NCBI GenBank assembly: GCA_965656875.1
Contig: CBFHMJ010000043.1
Location: forward strand, 124,001-188,000
Length of the DNA stretch: 64,000 nucleotides
DNA from: CBFHMJ01 sp965656875
GTDB lineage: Bacteria > Pseudomonadota > Gammaproteobacteria > Enterobacterales > Alteromonadaceae
Reading direction: 5' to 3'
Shown here: positions 45,882 to 55,415 of the stretch, piece by piece
Layout of the letters: the number at the start of each line of letters is the position of its first letter
How positions within the stretch are numbered: the first letter of the stretch is position 1
Program-made: the position numbers and the translations under genes
The notes under the pieces: model-generated
Told to the model about the DNA's origin: nothing
Databases searched by the model: none
Seen by the model: the letters and a program-made list of their open reading frames with translations, nothing else

Positions 45882-46271
45882 TTAGTTGTAGTTATTTTTA
45901 AGATCTTTTAGTGCGCGATCGCCCCAGCTTTTTAACTCACCATCTTCAAAAATCAGCGCTGTACATTCATCTTTTGTCGTAATGCCATCTGATTTTCTGT
46001 GTTGTGTACGGTAAAATAAGACTTGAACATCTTTGCCTTCTTTTTGGAAAACTTCATTAAAATCAGGAGTTCCCATTCTGTTTTTGACTGACTGATACGT
46101 CAAGCCAATTGATAAATCGGCAATTGCTTCCCGATTCAAGCGTTCAGTCTTTTTCCAGGATTCTGAATAATCGTGGCTGTAATCACCATCGCCATCAACG
46201 GCAATTACACATCCTGATAAACCTACAACAGCAGTAGTAGCCAGTGCCAATGTCATTAGTGATTTTTTCAT
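45882..46271 (-). CDS. DUF3192 lipoprotein
   Basis: A 129-residue predicted lipoprotein. The signal peptide ends in the lipobox LSGC (C21), followed by an acidic linker (VDGDGDYSHDYSE). The DUF3192 body shows LTYQSVKNRMGTPDF, QVLFYRTQHRKSDGITTKDECTALIFEDGELKSWG. The fold resembles the SmpA/BamE type, which begins with a similar 'G.t...v...lG.P' pattern (inference). An aspartate does not follow the lipobox cysteine, so sorting to the outer membrane is expected. A second DUF3192 protein is encoded at 56323-56700. Confidence 0.87.
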   Translation of the reverse strand: MKKSLMTLALATTAVVGLSGCVIAVDGDGDYSHDYSESWKKTERLNREAIADLSIGLTYQSVKNRMGTPDFNEVFQKEGKDVQVLFYRTQHRKSDGITTKDECTALIFEDGELKSWGDRALKDLKNNYN

Positions 46272-46450
46272 TATTAATTCCTTTCCGGTTTTTAATTTTC
46301 AGTTTTGCCCAGTGTGAGCAATATGCTTACCAAATTTATTTATTCAATATATTTCAATAGGTTATACTTTTCATCACCAATAATTATTTCTTCACCAATA
46401 ATTAATACGCTAATATTTAGTAAAAATAACTAAATAAAGCTGAATTCAAC

Positions 46451-46792
46451 ATGAATGATGAAATATTCAGAGCAGCCGCGTCATTGCAGCGAGCAGGTAA
46501 GCCCCTTACCATCGCGCTGGTGAAATCTAAAATTCCACCTAACATACCGATTCCTCTCATTGTTTCCACTATCCAACAATGGAAAAACTCACCTGAGATC
46601 CAAAAACAATATTTAGATGACAATTCGTCAGAAACGTTTCCTGAAGTTCAACCTGATATCAATTCGGATGAATCAACGGTATCCATTCAAGGGGATGAAA
46701 TTGTCAAATTTGAACAACGGCTTTCCCGACTGGAGAAAAAAGTTGATCAGTTACTCGCAATTATGACCGAGCATTTTCAACACAAACGCTGA
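46451..46792 (+). CDS. Small putative DNA-binding protein, KfrA-N-like, with C-terminal coiled coil
   Basis: A 113-residue protein. The first 45 residues (IFRAAASLQRAGKPLTIALVKSKI...IVSTIQQWKN) resemble the helix-turn-helix opening of KfrA-type proteins, where a 'GKxPTxxxVR' pattern is followed by a 'LxxW' helix. Residues 46-80 are acidic and probably flexible. Residues 84-110 form a short coiled coil (FEQRLSRLEKKVDQLLAIMTEH) suited to dimerisation. The DNA-binding role is inference from this weak resemblance. It converges on syd, whose stop is 2 bp away. Confidence 0.65.
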   Translation: MNDEIFRAAASLQRAGKPLTIALVKSKIPPNIPIPLIVSTIQQWKNSPEIQKQYLDDNSSETFPEVQPDINSDESTVSIQGDEIVKFEQRLSRLEKKVDQLLAIMTEHFQHKR

Positions 46793-46793
46793 A

Positions 46794-47357
46794 CTACAAT
46801 TCAAATGATTCCAGTGTTGGTTTTAATTCCGCGATAAATTCAGCCAGTGAATCAGCTAATTTTTCCTGAGGTTTTTTGCCAACCTGCTCCAACCAGACTT
46901 CGCCGGTAGCGTTAACCACTGTGATCACAAAATCATCTTCATCCGTTAATGCAATAAATATGGTTTCATCTTGCTTCAAATTGCGCTTCATCAGCACATG
47001 CCCAACGAGGTTTTGCTGCAAGCGTTCAAAGTCATCCTCTGACCATGCCTGCAATAACTGTAAGTGGCCTCTGGAATGGTGAGCGAAAATATTGTCGGCG
47101 AAAAAACTACTGTAAAAGTCCACGATATCCGGATGAAACGTCATTCCCAGTGCGTCAGCAATATTATCAAAGGAACCTGAATCATCTCGCTCCACCGGTT
47201 TCCACTGAATCATATTTCCTTTCAGTGTGTCTGCTAATTCGCAGTCTGATGGCCAGTCACCATCATGTTCAATCATGGGGAAATGTCCCAATTGCTCAAC
47301 GGCTGCGTCCGTCCAGCGGGATAAAAAAGAAGATAATGCAGCTTTTGTTGCACTCAT
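46794..47357 (-). CDS. syd: SecY-interacting protein Syd
   Basis: A soluble protein that associates with the SecYEG translocon and is thought to check its assembly. The 187-residue length is normal. Conserved blocks are PSDCELADTLKGNMIQWKPV, FHPDIVDFYSSFFADNIFAHHSRGHLQLLQAW and VLMKRNLKQDETIFIALTDEDDFVITVVNATGEVWLEQVG. The ATG is at 47357. It is divergent from queF, an arrangement seen in several gammaproteobacteria. Confidence 0.94.
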   Translation of the reverse strand: MSATKAALSSFLSRWTDAAVEQLGHFPMIEHDGDWPSDCELADTLKGNMIQWKPVERDDSGSFDNIADALGMTFHPDIVDFYSSFFADNIFAHHSRGHLQLLQAWSEDDFERLQQNLVGHVLMKRNLKQDETIFIALTDEDDFVITVVNATGEVWLEQVGKKPQEKLADSLAEFIAELKPTLESFEL

Positions 47358-47418
47358 GATGCGTAATTCTCTCTGGTTACGTTAAAATTAGCGTGAAAAA
47401 TTATTTCAGGAATAATAA

Positions 47419-48264
47419 ATGACCCGATATCAAGACTCAGAAGAGCTAAAAGGCTCGGCCCTTGGAAAAACCACTGAATATACCGCTAATTACGCGCCCG
47501 GGCTACTCCATCCGGTGCCGCGTTCTCTAAACAGAGATCAATTAGAGCTTCCAGAATCATTCCCTTTTCATGGAGTCGATATCTGGCATGGCTATGAACT
47601 TTCCTGGCTGAATAGTAGAGGTAAACCTGTTGTTGCGCTGGCTCGATTTGCTGTTCCTGCGACCAGCCCTAACATTATCGAATCAAAATCATTCAAACTT
47701 TACCTGAACAGCCTGAATCAGACTCGCTTCGATTCACAGGACATCGTAAAAGAAACGCTGGAAAATGATTTAAGTAAAACAGCCGGCAGCCCCGTCACTG
47801 TTGAATTGATAAAACCTGATGACATTCAAACCTTGAGCTACGCCACGCTACCCGGCGACAACATTGATGATCTGGATATCAGTATTGAACACTATGAATT
47901 TCTGCCTGACACGCTTAAGCAAGCAGCGGAGGGAGAAATTGTGGAAGAAACACTAAATAGTCATTTGTTGAAATCAAACTGCCTGATTACATCCCAGCCT
48001 GACTGGGGCAGTGTCATCATTGATTACAAAGGTCCGGCAATTAACCGAGAAAAATTACTACGCTACCTGATTAGCTTCAGGCAGCATAATGAATTTCATG
48101 AACAATGCGTAGAACGTATTTACAGCGACATAGTGAAATACTGCCAACCTGAAAAACTAACCGTACAAGCGCTGTACACTCGCCGAGGCGGTCTTGACAT
48201 TAATCCGTTCCGCTCATCAGATCCAGCAGCTAAACCACCCGCAAGGCGCATTAATCGTCAGTAG
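47419..48264 (+). CDS. queF: NADPH-dependent 7-cyano-7-deazaguanine reductase
   Basis: Reduces preQ0 to preQ1 in queuosine synthesis, a nitrile-to-amine reaction. The 281 residues fit the long, two-domain (YqcD) form. The nucleophile C188 and general acid D195 are in NCLITSQPDWGS. The C-terminal SFRQHNEFHEQCVERIY holds substrate-binding residues. The ribosome site AGGAAT precedes the ATG. It is divergent from syd. Confidence 0.96.
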   Translation: MTRYQDSEELKGSALGKTTEYTANYAPGLLHPVPRSLNRDQLELPESFPFHGVDIWHGYELSWLNSRGKPVVALARFAVPATSPNIIESKSFKLYLNSLNQTRFDSQDIVKETLENDLSKTAGSPVTVELIKPDDIQTLSYATLPGDNIDDLDISIEHYEFLPDTLKQAAEGEIVEETLNSHLLKSNCLITSQPDWGSVIIDYKGPAINREKLLRYLISFRQHNEFHEQCVERIYSDIVKYCQPEKLTVQALYTRRGGLDINPFRSSDPAAKPPARRINRQ

Positions 48265-48341
48265 TTTATCAGCGTTGAAAAAGCGCAATAACTCATCAAT
48301 AGTCTGAGCCGCTATAAAGCGGCTCCATATTCTGAGAAAAC

Positions 48342-50147
48342 TCAGCTTTCCGGGTAATCAACACCCAACCATGCTTTAAAGAATGCTTTCTGCTTTCTCG
48401 TTGGCTTTTCCACCGGTTTGATTGACGCTGGTTTACTGAAACCCTCATCGAACGTGATCCACGTCGTCATTAACGAATCACGTCGGAAGTAATCAACCTT
48501 GACCTTCTGACCCGGTTTAAAATCCTTCATACGTTTGTCCAATGTGCCAGAAGACAAACGTAAACCATCCAGAGCAACAATCTTGTCGTCTGTCGTCAAT
48601 CCAGCTTTCCAGGCAGCCGAATCACGCTCGACTCGCACAATGTTGTTGTCTTTTGTTCGAGATGACAGCGTGAAACCACTTACGGCTACAGCTTTTTCAT
48701 CCTTACCCCGGTTGAACGTCAAACCGGCTCTTTCCAGTAAGTCTGCAAAATCCAGTGAAACAGGCTGGTTGATATTCTTTGCCCACCAGTCACTGTAATC
48801 TTTGTCGGTTAATTTCTTCAAAATATTCAGCATGTCGCTGTCATTAAAACTACCTGGTACACGGTAATTTTCATATAAAGCCTGATGAACATCTCGATAG
48901 CTAACATCATTGTCAGATTCAGACAATAACGTCGCATCTAACAACCAGGACACCAGATAACCCTCAGAATAGATGTTTACATTGAAGTTGTTACCATAGT
49001 CACCATGTGCGCCAATCCAGGCGTCAAAGCTACTTTGTGCGACAGATTGAGTTTCACGTCCTGGACGATGCTGATTCTTATGAATCTGGCTCGCCAACTT
49101 TTTGAAAAACTCTTTCTGGGTCATCAATCCTGCGCGAAGTAATAACTGATTCTGAAAATAGCTGGTAGAACCTTCACTTAGCCATAACAAATTCGTGTAG
49201 TTTGGATTGATGTAGTCATATGGAACCAAGCCTTCCGGGCGATACGCTTTTACATTCCAGGTATGAATAAACTCATGAGACGCAGTACTCAAAAATTCCA
49301 GATATTTTTCACGAGGAGCAAACGTGTAACGATCACGCTGAATAATCGTAGAATTTAAGTGTTCTGTTGCACCACGAGCACCGCTGGTTGCATGCACCAT
49401 GAATACGTAACGTTCATATGGATAGCCATCCCAAATAGCGTGACCTGTCGCCACTAATTTTTTCAGGTCTGCTGTCATTTGCTCGAAATCGTAGTTTCCT
49501 TTCCCCCAGACGACTAACTCGTAATCGCGACCATCCTGTTCAAATGTCGCATGCTGATTGATACCGGTTTCAATTGGCGAGTCTACCAACACATCAAAAT
49601 TTGCAGCTGTAAACGAATGCGGCTTATTACCTGACGGTAAACCAGACACCGAACGCCAGTCTTTTGGAACATTCATGGTCAACGCTACTTCATCATTACG
49701 AAACTCATCGGCATACATGAAATATCCCGACGCATCGATATATGCATGAGAATCATCAACATGACGAGTACGTTTACCCAGTTGATTTGCATAAACCTGA
49801 TAGCTCACCGTTATTTCATCAGGTTTATCCAAAAAAACTCGCCAGGTACTTTTTTCAACTTTTTTCCACGTTAAGGGACGACCTTTACTATCTTTCACTA
49901 CAAAGTCAGTAATGCCATTGGCCAGATCAAGAATTTCATAACGGCCTGTTCGCCATGCCGGTAATTTGATATCTAACTCTGAGCGAGTAGTTTTAGGGAA
50001 AGTGGCGGTAACATTGGCAAGATGATGCTCAGGATTTGTAATATCGAGATGATAACTAACATCGGATAAGGCAGGAAAAGAGCATAAAGCTCCAGCAACA
50101 GCTAACACACTTGCTTTAATAGCAGGTGCGGAAAATTTCTTCTTCAC
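48342..50147 (-). CDS. M61-family (glycyl aminopeptidase-like) metallopeptidase with PDZ domain
   Basis: A 601-residue exported zinc peptidase. It has a signal peptide (to about 28), an N-terminal beta domain (30-190), then the catalytic domain with HEFIH at 291-295 in the run TASHEFIHTWNVKAYRPE and the third ligand E325 in LLWLSEGSTSYF. A PDZ domain follows at about 495-575 (VERDSAAWKAGLTTDDKIVALDG). M61 enzymes of this type cleave N-terminal glycine or alanine from peptides; exact specificity here is unknown. The start is GTG at 50147 with GAGAG upstream. Confidence 0.92.
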   Translation of the reverse strand: MKKKFSAPAIKASVLAVAGALCSFPALSDVSYHLDITNPEHHLANVTATFPKTTRSELDIKLPAWRTGRYEILDLANGITDFVVKDSKGRPLTWKKVEKSTWRVFLDKPDEITVSYQVYANQLGKRTRHVDDSHAYIDASGYFMYADEFRNDEVALTMNVPKDWRSVSGLPSGNKPHSFTAANFDVLVDSPIETGINQHATFEQDGRDYELVVWGKGNYDFEQMTADLKKLVATGHAIWDGYPYERYVFMVHATSGARGATEHLNSTIIQRDRYTFAPREKYLEFLSTASHEFIHTWNVKAYRPEGLVPYDYINPNYTNLLWLSEGSTSYFQNQLLLRAGLMTQKEFFKKLASQIHKNQHRPGRETQSVAQSSFDAWIGAHGDYGNNFNVNIYSEGYLVSWLLDATLLSESDNDVSYRDVHQALYENYRVPGSFNDSDMLNILKKLTDKDYSDWWAKNINQPVSLDFADLLERAGLTFNRGKDEKAVAVSGFTLSSRTKDNNIVRVERDSAAWKAGLTTDDKIVALDGLRLSSGTLDKRMKDFKPGQKVKVDYFRRDSLMTTWITFDEGFSKPASIKPVEKPTRKQKAFFKAWLGVDYPES

Positions 50148-51141
50148 GTTCTACTCTCTCAGAAATGGTAATCGCGTCATAATAACAGACATTTCTAACC
50201 CAACGGCTAAATTCCGTTGAGTCGCCAGTGTCTGTCGGTATTCGAACAGATCCGGGCTGTTTTCATGTCTTCATTTGTGCCTAAACAGTGAATCCGGTGA
50301 TATTGATTTGTGCTATCACCTAAATTCCAGTTTGTTAATAGTGTGTATTCGCGATCTTGTAATCACAGGCTTATAGTGGCAACGTCAACAACAAACTTGT
50401 CGATACCCACCGCAAGGGCGGCCATTCTATTTTAAAGCATTGAGTTTGTTAACTAATTACCAAACAAGGAACCAATCCTCTAACTGAATTAGAGACAAAA
50501 AATAAAATGTCTGGCTACAATGGCGCTCGACAATTTCTGGTTGATATAAATCAACAAAGTCTTTCGTTTGGACAGAAAAAGGACATGTTTCTTAATTCAA
50601 CAATTAGCAAACGTTCCAATCCTGACTAAATAGAGCTAAACTCTCGGCGTTGACAATGTTGTTACCACTTATTGAATATTAGTAAACATATTGTCGTGGA
50701 TTTTGTACCGATGTCGCGAAAGAACTAAACCTTGACTGATATAACAAATCAGCATGTTTTTTTCTCGGAAACACTTTACATGCCCACCCACCCGTATAAG
50801 GTAATGAGGCATTTAATGTATAGCGTTACGTTGACCCGGTGTGAGTTTGCGTTCAACCATAGAAACCGTTGATATTCGTATAAGCTATAATACATTGATG
50901 ACTGTTTAAGTTATTAATAATCAAGTAAAAAGTACTAATACACAAAGGCGTAGCAAATAATACGGACAACATTAATTTGAGCGTTCAGACAAAACCTCGT
51001 TTTGTTCCTGCTTTAGCTCAACGAAAAATCGTGAATAATTCTTCAAATTTTTCGGGTCAAATATGTCTTGTAGTTTTATAACCCGTTTTTAATTCGACTA
51101 CCCTTAAATACATTAATAACCAGTAAGGAATATGCACCACC
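50148..51141. other. Long intergenic region between the M61 peptidase and a diguanylate cyclase
   Basis: Almost 1 kb between divergent genes. It contains a perfect FNR/Anr box (50541-50554) inside a 40-codon frame at 50507-50629 that lacks a ribosome site. A TTGACA at 50650 has no good -10 partner. Otherwise I see no gene, tRNA or repeat. Confidence 0.6.
50541..50554. promoter_or_regulatory. Perfect FNR/Anr binding site
   Basis: TTGATATAAATCAA matches TTGAT-N4-ATCAA at all ten consensus positions and is a perfect palindrome in its half-sites. It lies about 390 bp upstream of the M61 start and 590 bp upstream of the GGDEF gene, so its target is unclear. Confidence 0.55.
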
Positions 51142-52707
51142 GTGGCAGAGCAGGTTGAAAAGTTAAAACAGCAACTATCATCGGCAATAACAGCTCGACA
51201 ATCGATGGAAAAAGTTTACGAAGAACATTTCGGTAAGCTTTCTCAATTTATTTCTCGACTGACTTATGTTTGCCGCGGCATTGATATTGAGCTGGATAAC
51301 CGTCTGGCAAAGCTTCGTAAAGAACTGAAAGCTAAAGCAGATGTATCTAAGCTAACTCCTTTACTGGATGAAATTACGCAATTACTGAAACATCAGGAAA
51401 ATCGAACGGCTCAAAATATTAAAGCCACTCAAACGTCGCTTAACCACGCAGGTAAAGTACTGCAAAAGCAACGGGGTCTTCCTGATAATCTACGTCGCCA
51501 GCTCCGCGCCTTACTTGAAAGCCTGAACGCTTCCGAAATTTCTACCGTCCATTCCTTAGTGCCTTTGTTAGAGCAACTTACTCAGCTCTATCAGGAAGCG
51601 TTTAAAGCTAAACACAATATTGAAGGCATGGATCAGGATGAACTGGCTGCTCATCAGCAAGAAGCATCTGATTCATTTGATGAAATTGCGAGCCAGCTAC
51701 TCAATCTGGTTAGCGAACTCGCGTTTGAAGGAGATCTCGGTCGAGAAATTGAAAGTATTCGGAGCAATTTACTCAAATGTAAAAGCTCAGACCAACTGGT
51801 CGACAGTTGTTTATCGGTTATCCGACTGATTGTTTCCAGCATTTCGGAAGAACGTTCTTCAGCTCAATATTTCCTTGTTTCTCTGAACGATGCGTTATCT
51901 CAAGTCCATCAGGCTGTTCTGAATTCATTAAGTAAATCCAAACACATTAATGAAGAAATGGTGGCGCTGAATGAAAAGATTCAAAGTCAGATTAAGAATC
52001 TGTCTATGCAGTCTGAGAAAGCCACATCGTTAGATGAATTACAGAAGCTGGTCAGCACCAACCTGAAAGTCATCACTGATTCCATCATTCAAAAAGAAGA
52101 ACTGGAACGAGAAGAGAAAATGATTCTTCTCGATAGCTTATCGGTCATGGAAGAACGTCTGGTCGATGTTGAGAAAACAGCAAACACCTACAAAAAACAT
52201 CTTGCTGAACAAAAGTTTAAATCACTACAAGATTCCCTAACCCGCTTACCTAATCGCGCCGCGTTCGATGAACGTATGGAAATTGAATTCAAACGTTGGC
52301 AACGATATAACCATAGCCTGTGTATGGCCGTGGTTGATATTGACCACTTTAAGAAAATCAACGATACCTTCGGACATTCTGCTGGTGATAAAACTTTGAA
52401 AGTTATTGCTCAGGCCTTAAAGAAAACACTACGAGGTACTGACTTTATCGCACGTTACGGTGGTGAAGAGTTCGTGATTTTGATTCCGGAGTCCAGTGTC
52501 GCTGATTTACTGGTTCCACTGAACAAAATTCGTGAATCCATTAAGCGGATTCCATTTAAATTTAAAGAGTCAAAAGTACAGATCACCATCTCAATTGGTG
52601 CAACAATGTTCACCAAAGGTGATGGCCCACGTGAAGCATTCGATCGTGCTGATTCTGCACTATACAAAGCAAAAAACAACGGACGGGATCAGGTCATCAT
52701 CGCCTGA
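51142..52707 (+). CDS. Diguanylate cyclase with long coiled-coil N-terminus
   Basis: A 521-residue c-di-GMP synthase. Residues 1-350 are almost wholly helical, with heptad-like coiled-coil stretches and no membrane segment; no known sensor domain stands out. The GGDEF domain (about 355-521) has DSLTRLPNRAAFDERM, DIDHFKKINDTFGHSAGD, active site GGEEF at 440-444 and inhibition site RGTD at 431-434. It should therefore be active. The start is GTG at 51142; the spacing of AAGGA (12 bases) is long. An ATG at 51132 is out of frame. It ends in a strong terminator. Confidence 0.92.
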   Translation: MAEQVEKLKQQLSSAITARQSMEKVYEEHFGKLSQFISRLTYVCRGIDIELDNRLAKLRKELKAKADVSKLTPLLDEITQLLKHQENRTAQNIKATQTSLNHAGKVLQKQRGLPDNLRRQLRALLESLNASEISTVHSLVPLLEQLTQLYQEAFKAKHNIEGMDQDELAAHQQEASDSFDEIASQLLNLVSELAFEGDLGREIESIRSNLLKCKSSDQLVDSCLSVIRLIVSSISEERSSAQYFLVSLNDALSQVHQAVLNSLSKSKHINEEMVALNEKIQSQIKNLSMQSEKATSLDELQKLVSTNLKVITDSIIQKEELEREEKMILLDSLSVMEERLVDVEKTANTYKKHLAEQKFKSLQDSLTRLPNRAAFDERMEIEFKRWQRYNHSLCMAVVDIDHFKKINDTFGHSAGDKTLKVIAQALKKTLRGTDFIARYGGEEFVILIPESSVADLLVPLNKIRESIKRIPFKFKESKVQITISIGATMFTKGDGPREAFDRADSALYKAKNNGRDQVIIA

Positions 52708-53084
52708 TAAACATGTTAGTCCGTCGTATAATTCACACCTCAAAAGGCGTCAAATCAGACGCCTTTTTTGTCTGTTACAGACAAGATGTATCAACTTTCT
52801 TTCTCTGTCGCATCACGGTTTTACGACCCTGACAAATTCACCCGATTCCCGGACAAATATATGATATGCCATAAAAAAAACTGTACACGGTCCTGGAATG
52901 GCGCTAGGTTAGAACTATTGATTGTTTAGGTGAAATCAAACTACACAAGCTGCTCTTCATATCAGACAGGCATATCCAGACTTTGATCAACACATCCTAA
53001 AAAACATTCAACTTTCAGCTTTACCGGTTATGCTGCCTGACCGCTTTTTTGCTTTGTGTGGTTACCTTCGGAGGTAAATACCAT
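52708..53084. other. Intergenic region before ppnN
   Basis: 377 bp with the GGDEF gene terminator at 52743-52769. The rest is AT-rich and should hold the ppnN promoter; nothing else is recognised. Confidence 0.5.
52743..52769 (+). terminator. Terminator after the coiled-coil GGDEF gene
   Basis: Stem AAAGGCGTC/GACGCCTTT with a 6-base loop and a run of T residues. Confidence 0.92.
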
Positions 53085-54440
53085 ATGCAAGTCCAACTGA
53101 ACCCAGCAGGTTCACTTAATCTGCTAACACCCCTTGAAGTCGATTCGCTGGCCAAATCCTCGACCAGTGATTTATACCAAATGTACCGTAACTGTTCACT
53201 GGCGGTCTTGAATGTTGGTTCGCATACTGACAGCAGCACCGAGATCTACGAAAAGTTTAAAGACTTTGACATCACCCTTAAACGAAGAGAACGCGGGTTG
53301 AAGATTGAACTGGCTAATCCACCAGAAATAGCCTTTGTTGACGGGAAAATCATTCAGGGTATACACGAACATCTTTTCTCTGTCCTTCGAGATATCGTTT
53401 ATATCAGCAATAAAATAGATAAAGACCAGAACCTCAACCTGTCCCAGTCTGATCATATTACTCACGTTGTATTTGATATTTTGCGTAATGCTGCTGTCGT
53501 CGAGGCTAACGTTGATCCAAACATGATTGTTTGCTGGGGTGGTCACTCCATCAAAGAACACGAGTATCGCTACACGAAAGAAGTCGGTTATCAGTTAGGA
53601 CTGAGAGGATTAAATATCTGTACTGGCTGTGGACCAGGTGCAATGAAAGGCCCAATGAAAGGCGCCACAATCGGGCACGCCAAACAGCGCAATCCAGGTG
53701 GACGATATCTTGGCCTGACAGAACCCGGCATTATTGCCGCAGAGCCACCAAATCCCATCGTTAATGAACTGGTTATCCTGCCTGATATTGAGAAACGCCT
53801 CGAAGCCTTCGTTCGTATTTCTCATGGGATTATTATTTTCCCAGGCGGCGCTGGAACAGCGGAAGAATTATTATATCTGCTGGGTATTTTGTTACATCCG
53901 GATAATAAAGATCAGCAACTACCCGTTATTCTCACCGGTCCGAAAGAAAGCGAAGCTTACTTCAGAGAGTTGGAACAATTTATTCTCAAAACGGTTGGAG
54001 AAGAAGGCGCATCCAGATTCCAAATCATTATTGATGACCCGGTCAAGGTCGCTCAAACACTAAGAGCCTCTATGGATGATGTCAGAGCCTATCGGAAAGA
54101 AACCGGTGACGCTTACCACTTTAACTGGTCATTAAAGATCGAACCTGAATTCCAACATCCGTTCGAACCTACCCATGAAAATATGGCAAATCTGAACTTA
54201 AGCCTTGATCAGCCAAAAGCAGAACTGGCCGCGAGTCTGCGACAAGCATTCTCTGGCATCGTTGCTGGTAATGTAAAAGACAATGGCATTCGTTCCATTG
54301 AGAGCAATGGACCATTCCAACTCAAAGGCGAACCTGCCCTGATGGAATTAATGGATGATTTACTCCGTGCCTTTGTCGAGCAAGGTCGAATGAAACTACC
54401 CGGTAGTACGTATGTGCCTTGTTACGAAATAGTACGATAA
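53085..54440 (+). CDS. ppnN: Nucleotide 5'-monophosphate nucleosidase PpnN (LOG family)
   Basis: Hydrolyses purine and pyrimidine nucleoside monophosphates to base and ribose 5-phosphate; in E. coli it is activated by (p)ppGpp. The 451-residue length matches E. coli YgdH/PpnN. The lysine-decarboxylase-like Rossmann core shows CTGCGPGAMKGPMKGA and FPGGAGTAEELLYLLGIL (the PGGxGTxxE motif). The N-terminal and C-terminal extensions typical of PpnN are present (FRNCSL-type MYRNCSLAVLN; closing KLPGSTYVPCYEI). The ATG at 53085 follows CGGAGGT. The neighbour xni also accompanies ppnN in several gammaproteobacteria. Confidence 0.95.
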   Translation: MQVQLNPAGSLNLLTPLEVDSLAKSSTSDLYQMYRNCSLAVLNVGSHTDSSTEIYEKFKDFDITLKRRERGLKIELANPPEIAFVDGKIIQGIHEHLFSVLRDIVYISNKIDKDQNLNLSQSDHITHVVFDILRNAAVVEANVDPNMIVCWGGHSIKEHEYRYTKEVGYQLGLRGLNICTGCGPGAMKGPMKGATIGHAKQRNPGGRYLGLTEPGIIAAEPPNPIVNELVILPDIEKRLEAFVRISHGIIIFPGGAGTAEELLYLLGILLHPDNKDQQLPVILTGPKESEAYFRELEQFILKTVGEEGASRFQIIIDDPVKVAQTLRASMDDVRAYRKETGDAYHFNWSLKIEPEFQHPFEPTHENMANLNLSLDQPKAELAASLRQAFSGIVAGNVKDNGIRSIESNGPFQLKGEPALMELMDDLLRAFVEQGRMKLPGSTYVPCYEIVR

Positions 54441-54449
54441 TCAAGCTAA

Positions 54450-54482
54450 ATATTGATGACCTGCTGAACGGGTCATCAATAT
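54450..54482 (+). terminator. Terminator-like hairpin after ppnN
   Basis: Perfect 12-base stem ATATTGATGACC/GGTCATCAATAT with a 9-base loop, then CCCTTCTTTC. The weak T tract lowers certainty. Confidence 0.65.
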
Positions 54483-54593
54483 CCCTTCTTTCATAAACAG
54501 ATTAACCTAATTAGACACCTCTGGCGGTTGCTGGCTCTGGCAGATTTAGCTATATTCACCAGCCTTGCTAATCAATTGATCCGTTGACACTTT

Positions 54594-55415
54594 ATGGAAA
54601 TGAACCTTGTCATTATCGATGCGCTGAATTTGATAAGGCGTATTTATGCTGTTCAGGAACGTCAGTTCAATCCGGCCAGTGTCGCTCCCGGTCAAACCAT
54701 TGATGTTAATGGTGTGTCCGTTCCTCCCGTTGTTGCCAATACCGTCAATGCACTTGAATCTGCCATTCGTAAAATCATTAATTTAAAACGTCCCACTCAT
54801 ATGGTTGCTGTATTCGATGGCATCAGACAAAGCTGGCGACACGAAATATTTCCAGAATATAAAGCGAAGCGACCACCGATGCCCGAGCAACTGGCAGAAC
54901 ATTTTTCAACGATTAAGCAAGCTTTTATCAATCAGGACATTCCACTGGTTGAACCGGATAATCATGAAGCAGATGATGTCATTGCAACGATTGCCTGTCG
55001 TGTTGCGCACTCAGGTAATCATGCAACAATCATCTCGACAGACACAGGCTTTATGCAGTTACACAGCGACTTGATTCATCTGTTCGATTACTTCAATCGA
55101 CGGGATATTGATAACCAATGGATAGAACAGAAATTCAATGTAAAACCGCATCAACTGGTTAATTACTGGAGCCTTGTCGGTAGCAATTCCAATAATATTC
55201 CAGGCGTTAAGGGCATTGGTCCTGGCAGTGCAACTGACATCATCACGAATTATCCGTCGTTGAAAGCCGCATTGGAGAGTGAGACGCTCAAACCCTCCAT
55301 TAAGAAGAAACTAAAAGACAACATCGCCGAATTTAAGCTATGTCGCCAATTATTAACGCTAAAAACTGACATACCGCTTGGCATCAACTTAAAAGATCTC
55401 AGGGTAAGAACATGA
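54594..55415 (+). CDS. xni: Flap endonuclease Xni (ExoIX)
   Basis: A structure-specific 5' nuclease related to the Pol I 5'-exonuclease domain. The 273 residues show LVIIDALNLIRRIYAVQ, VAVFDG...WRHEIFPEYKAKRPPMP, the metal site PDNHEADDVIATIA, STDTGFMQL and the helix-hairpin-helix NNIPGVKGIGPGSATDII. As is typical of Xni it is shorter than FEN proteins and lacks some metal ligands. ATG codons at 54594 and 54600 are both possible; neither has a good ribosome site. Its stop overlaps the next start (ATGA). Confidence 0.93.
   Translation: MEMNLVIIDALNLIRRIYAVQERQFNPASVAPGQTIDVNGVSVPPVVANTVNALESAIRKIINLKRPTHMVAVFDGIRQSWRHEIFPEYKAKRPPMPEQLAEHFSTIKQAFINQDIPLVEPDNHEADDVIATIACRVAHSGNHATIISTDTGFMQLHSDLIHLFDYFNRRDIDNQWIEQKFNVKPHQLVNYWSLVGSNSNNIPGVKGIGPGSATDIITNYPSLKAALESETLKPSIKKKLKDNIAEFKLCRQLLTLKTDIPLGINLKDLRVRT

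Noticed and set aside
50507..50629. 40-codon small ORF containing the FNR box
   Set aside because: It has no ribosome site and no composition signal; kept only as context for the FNR finding.
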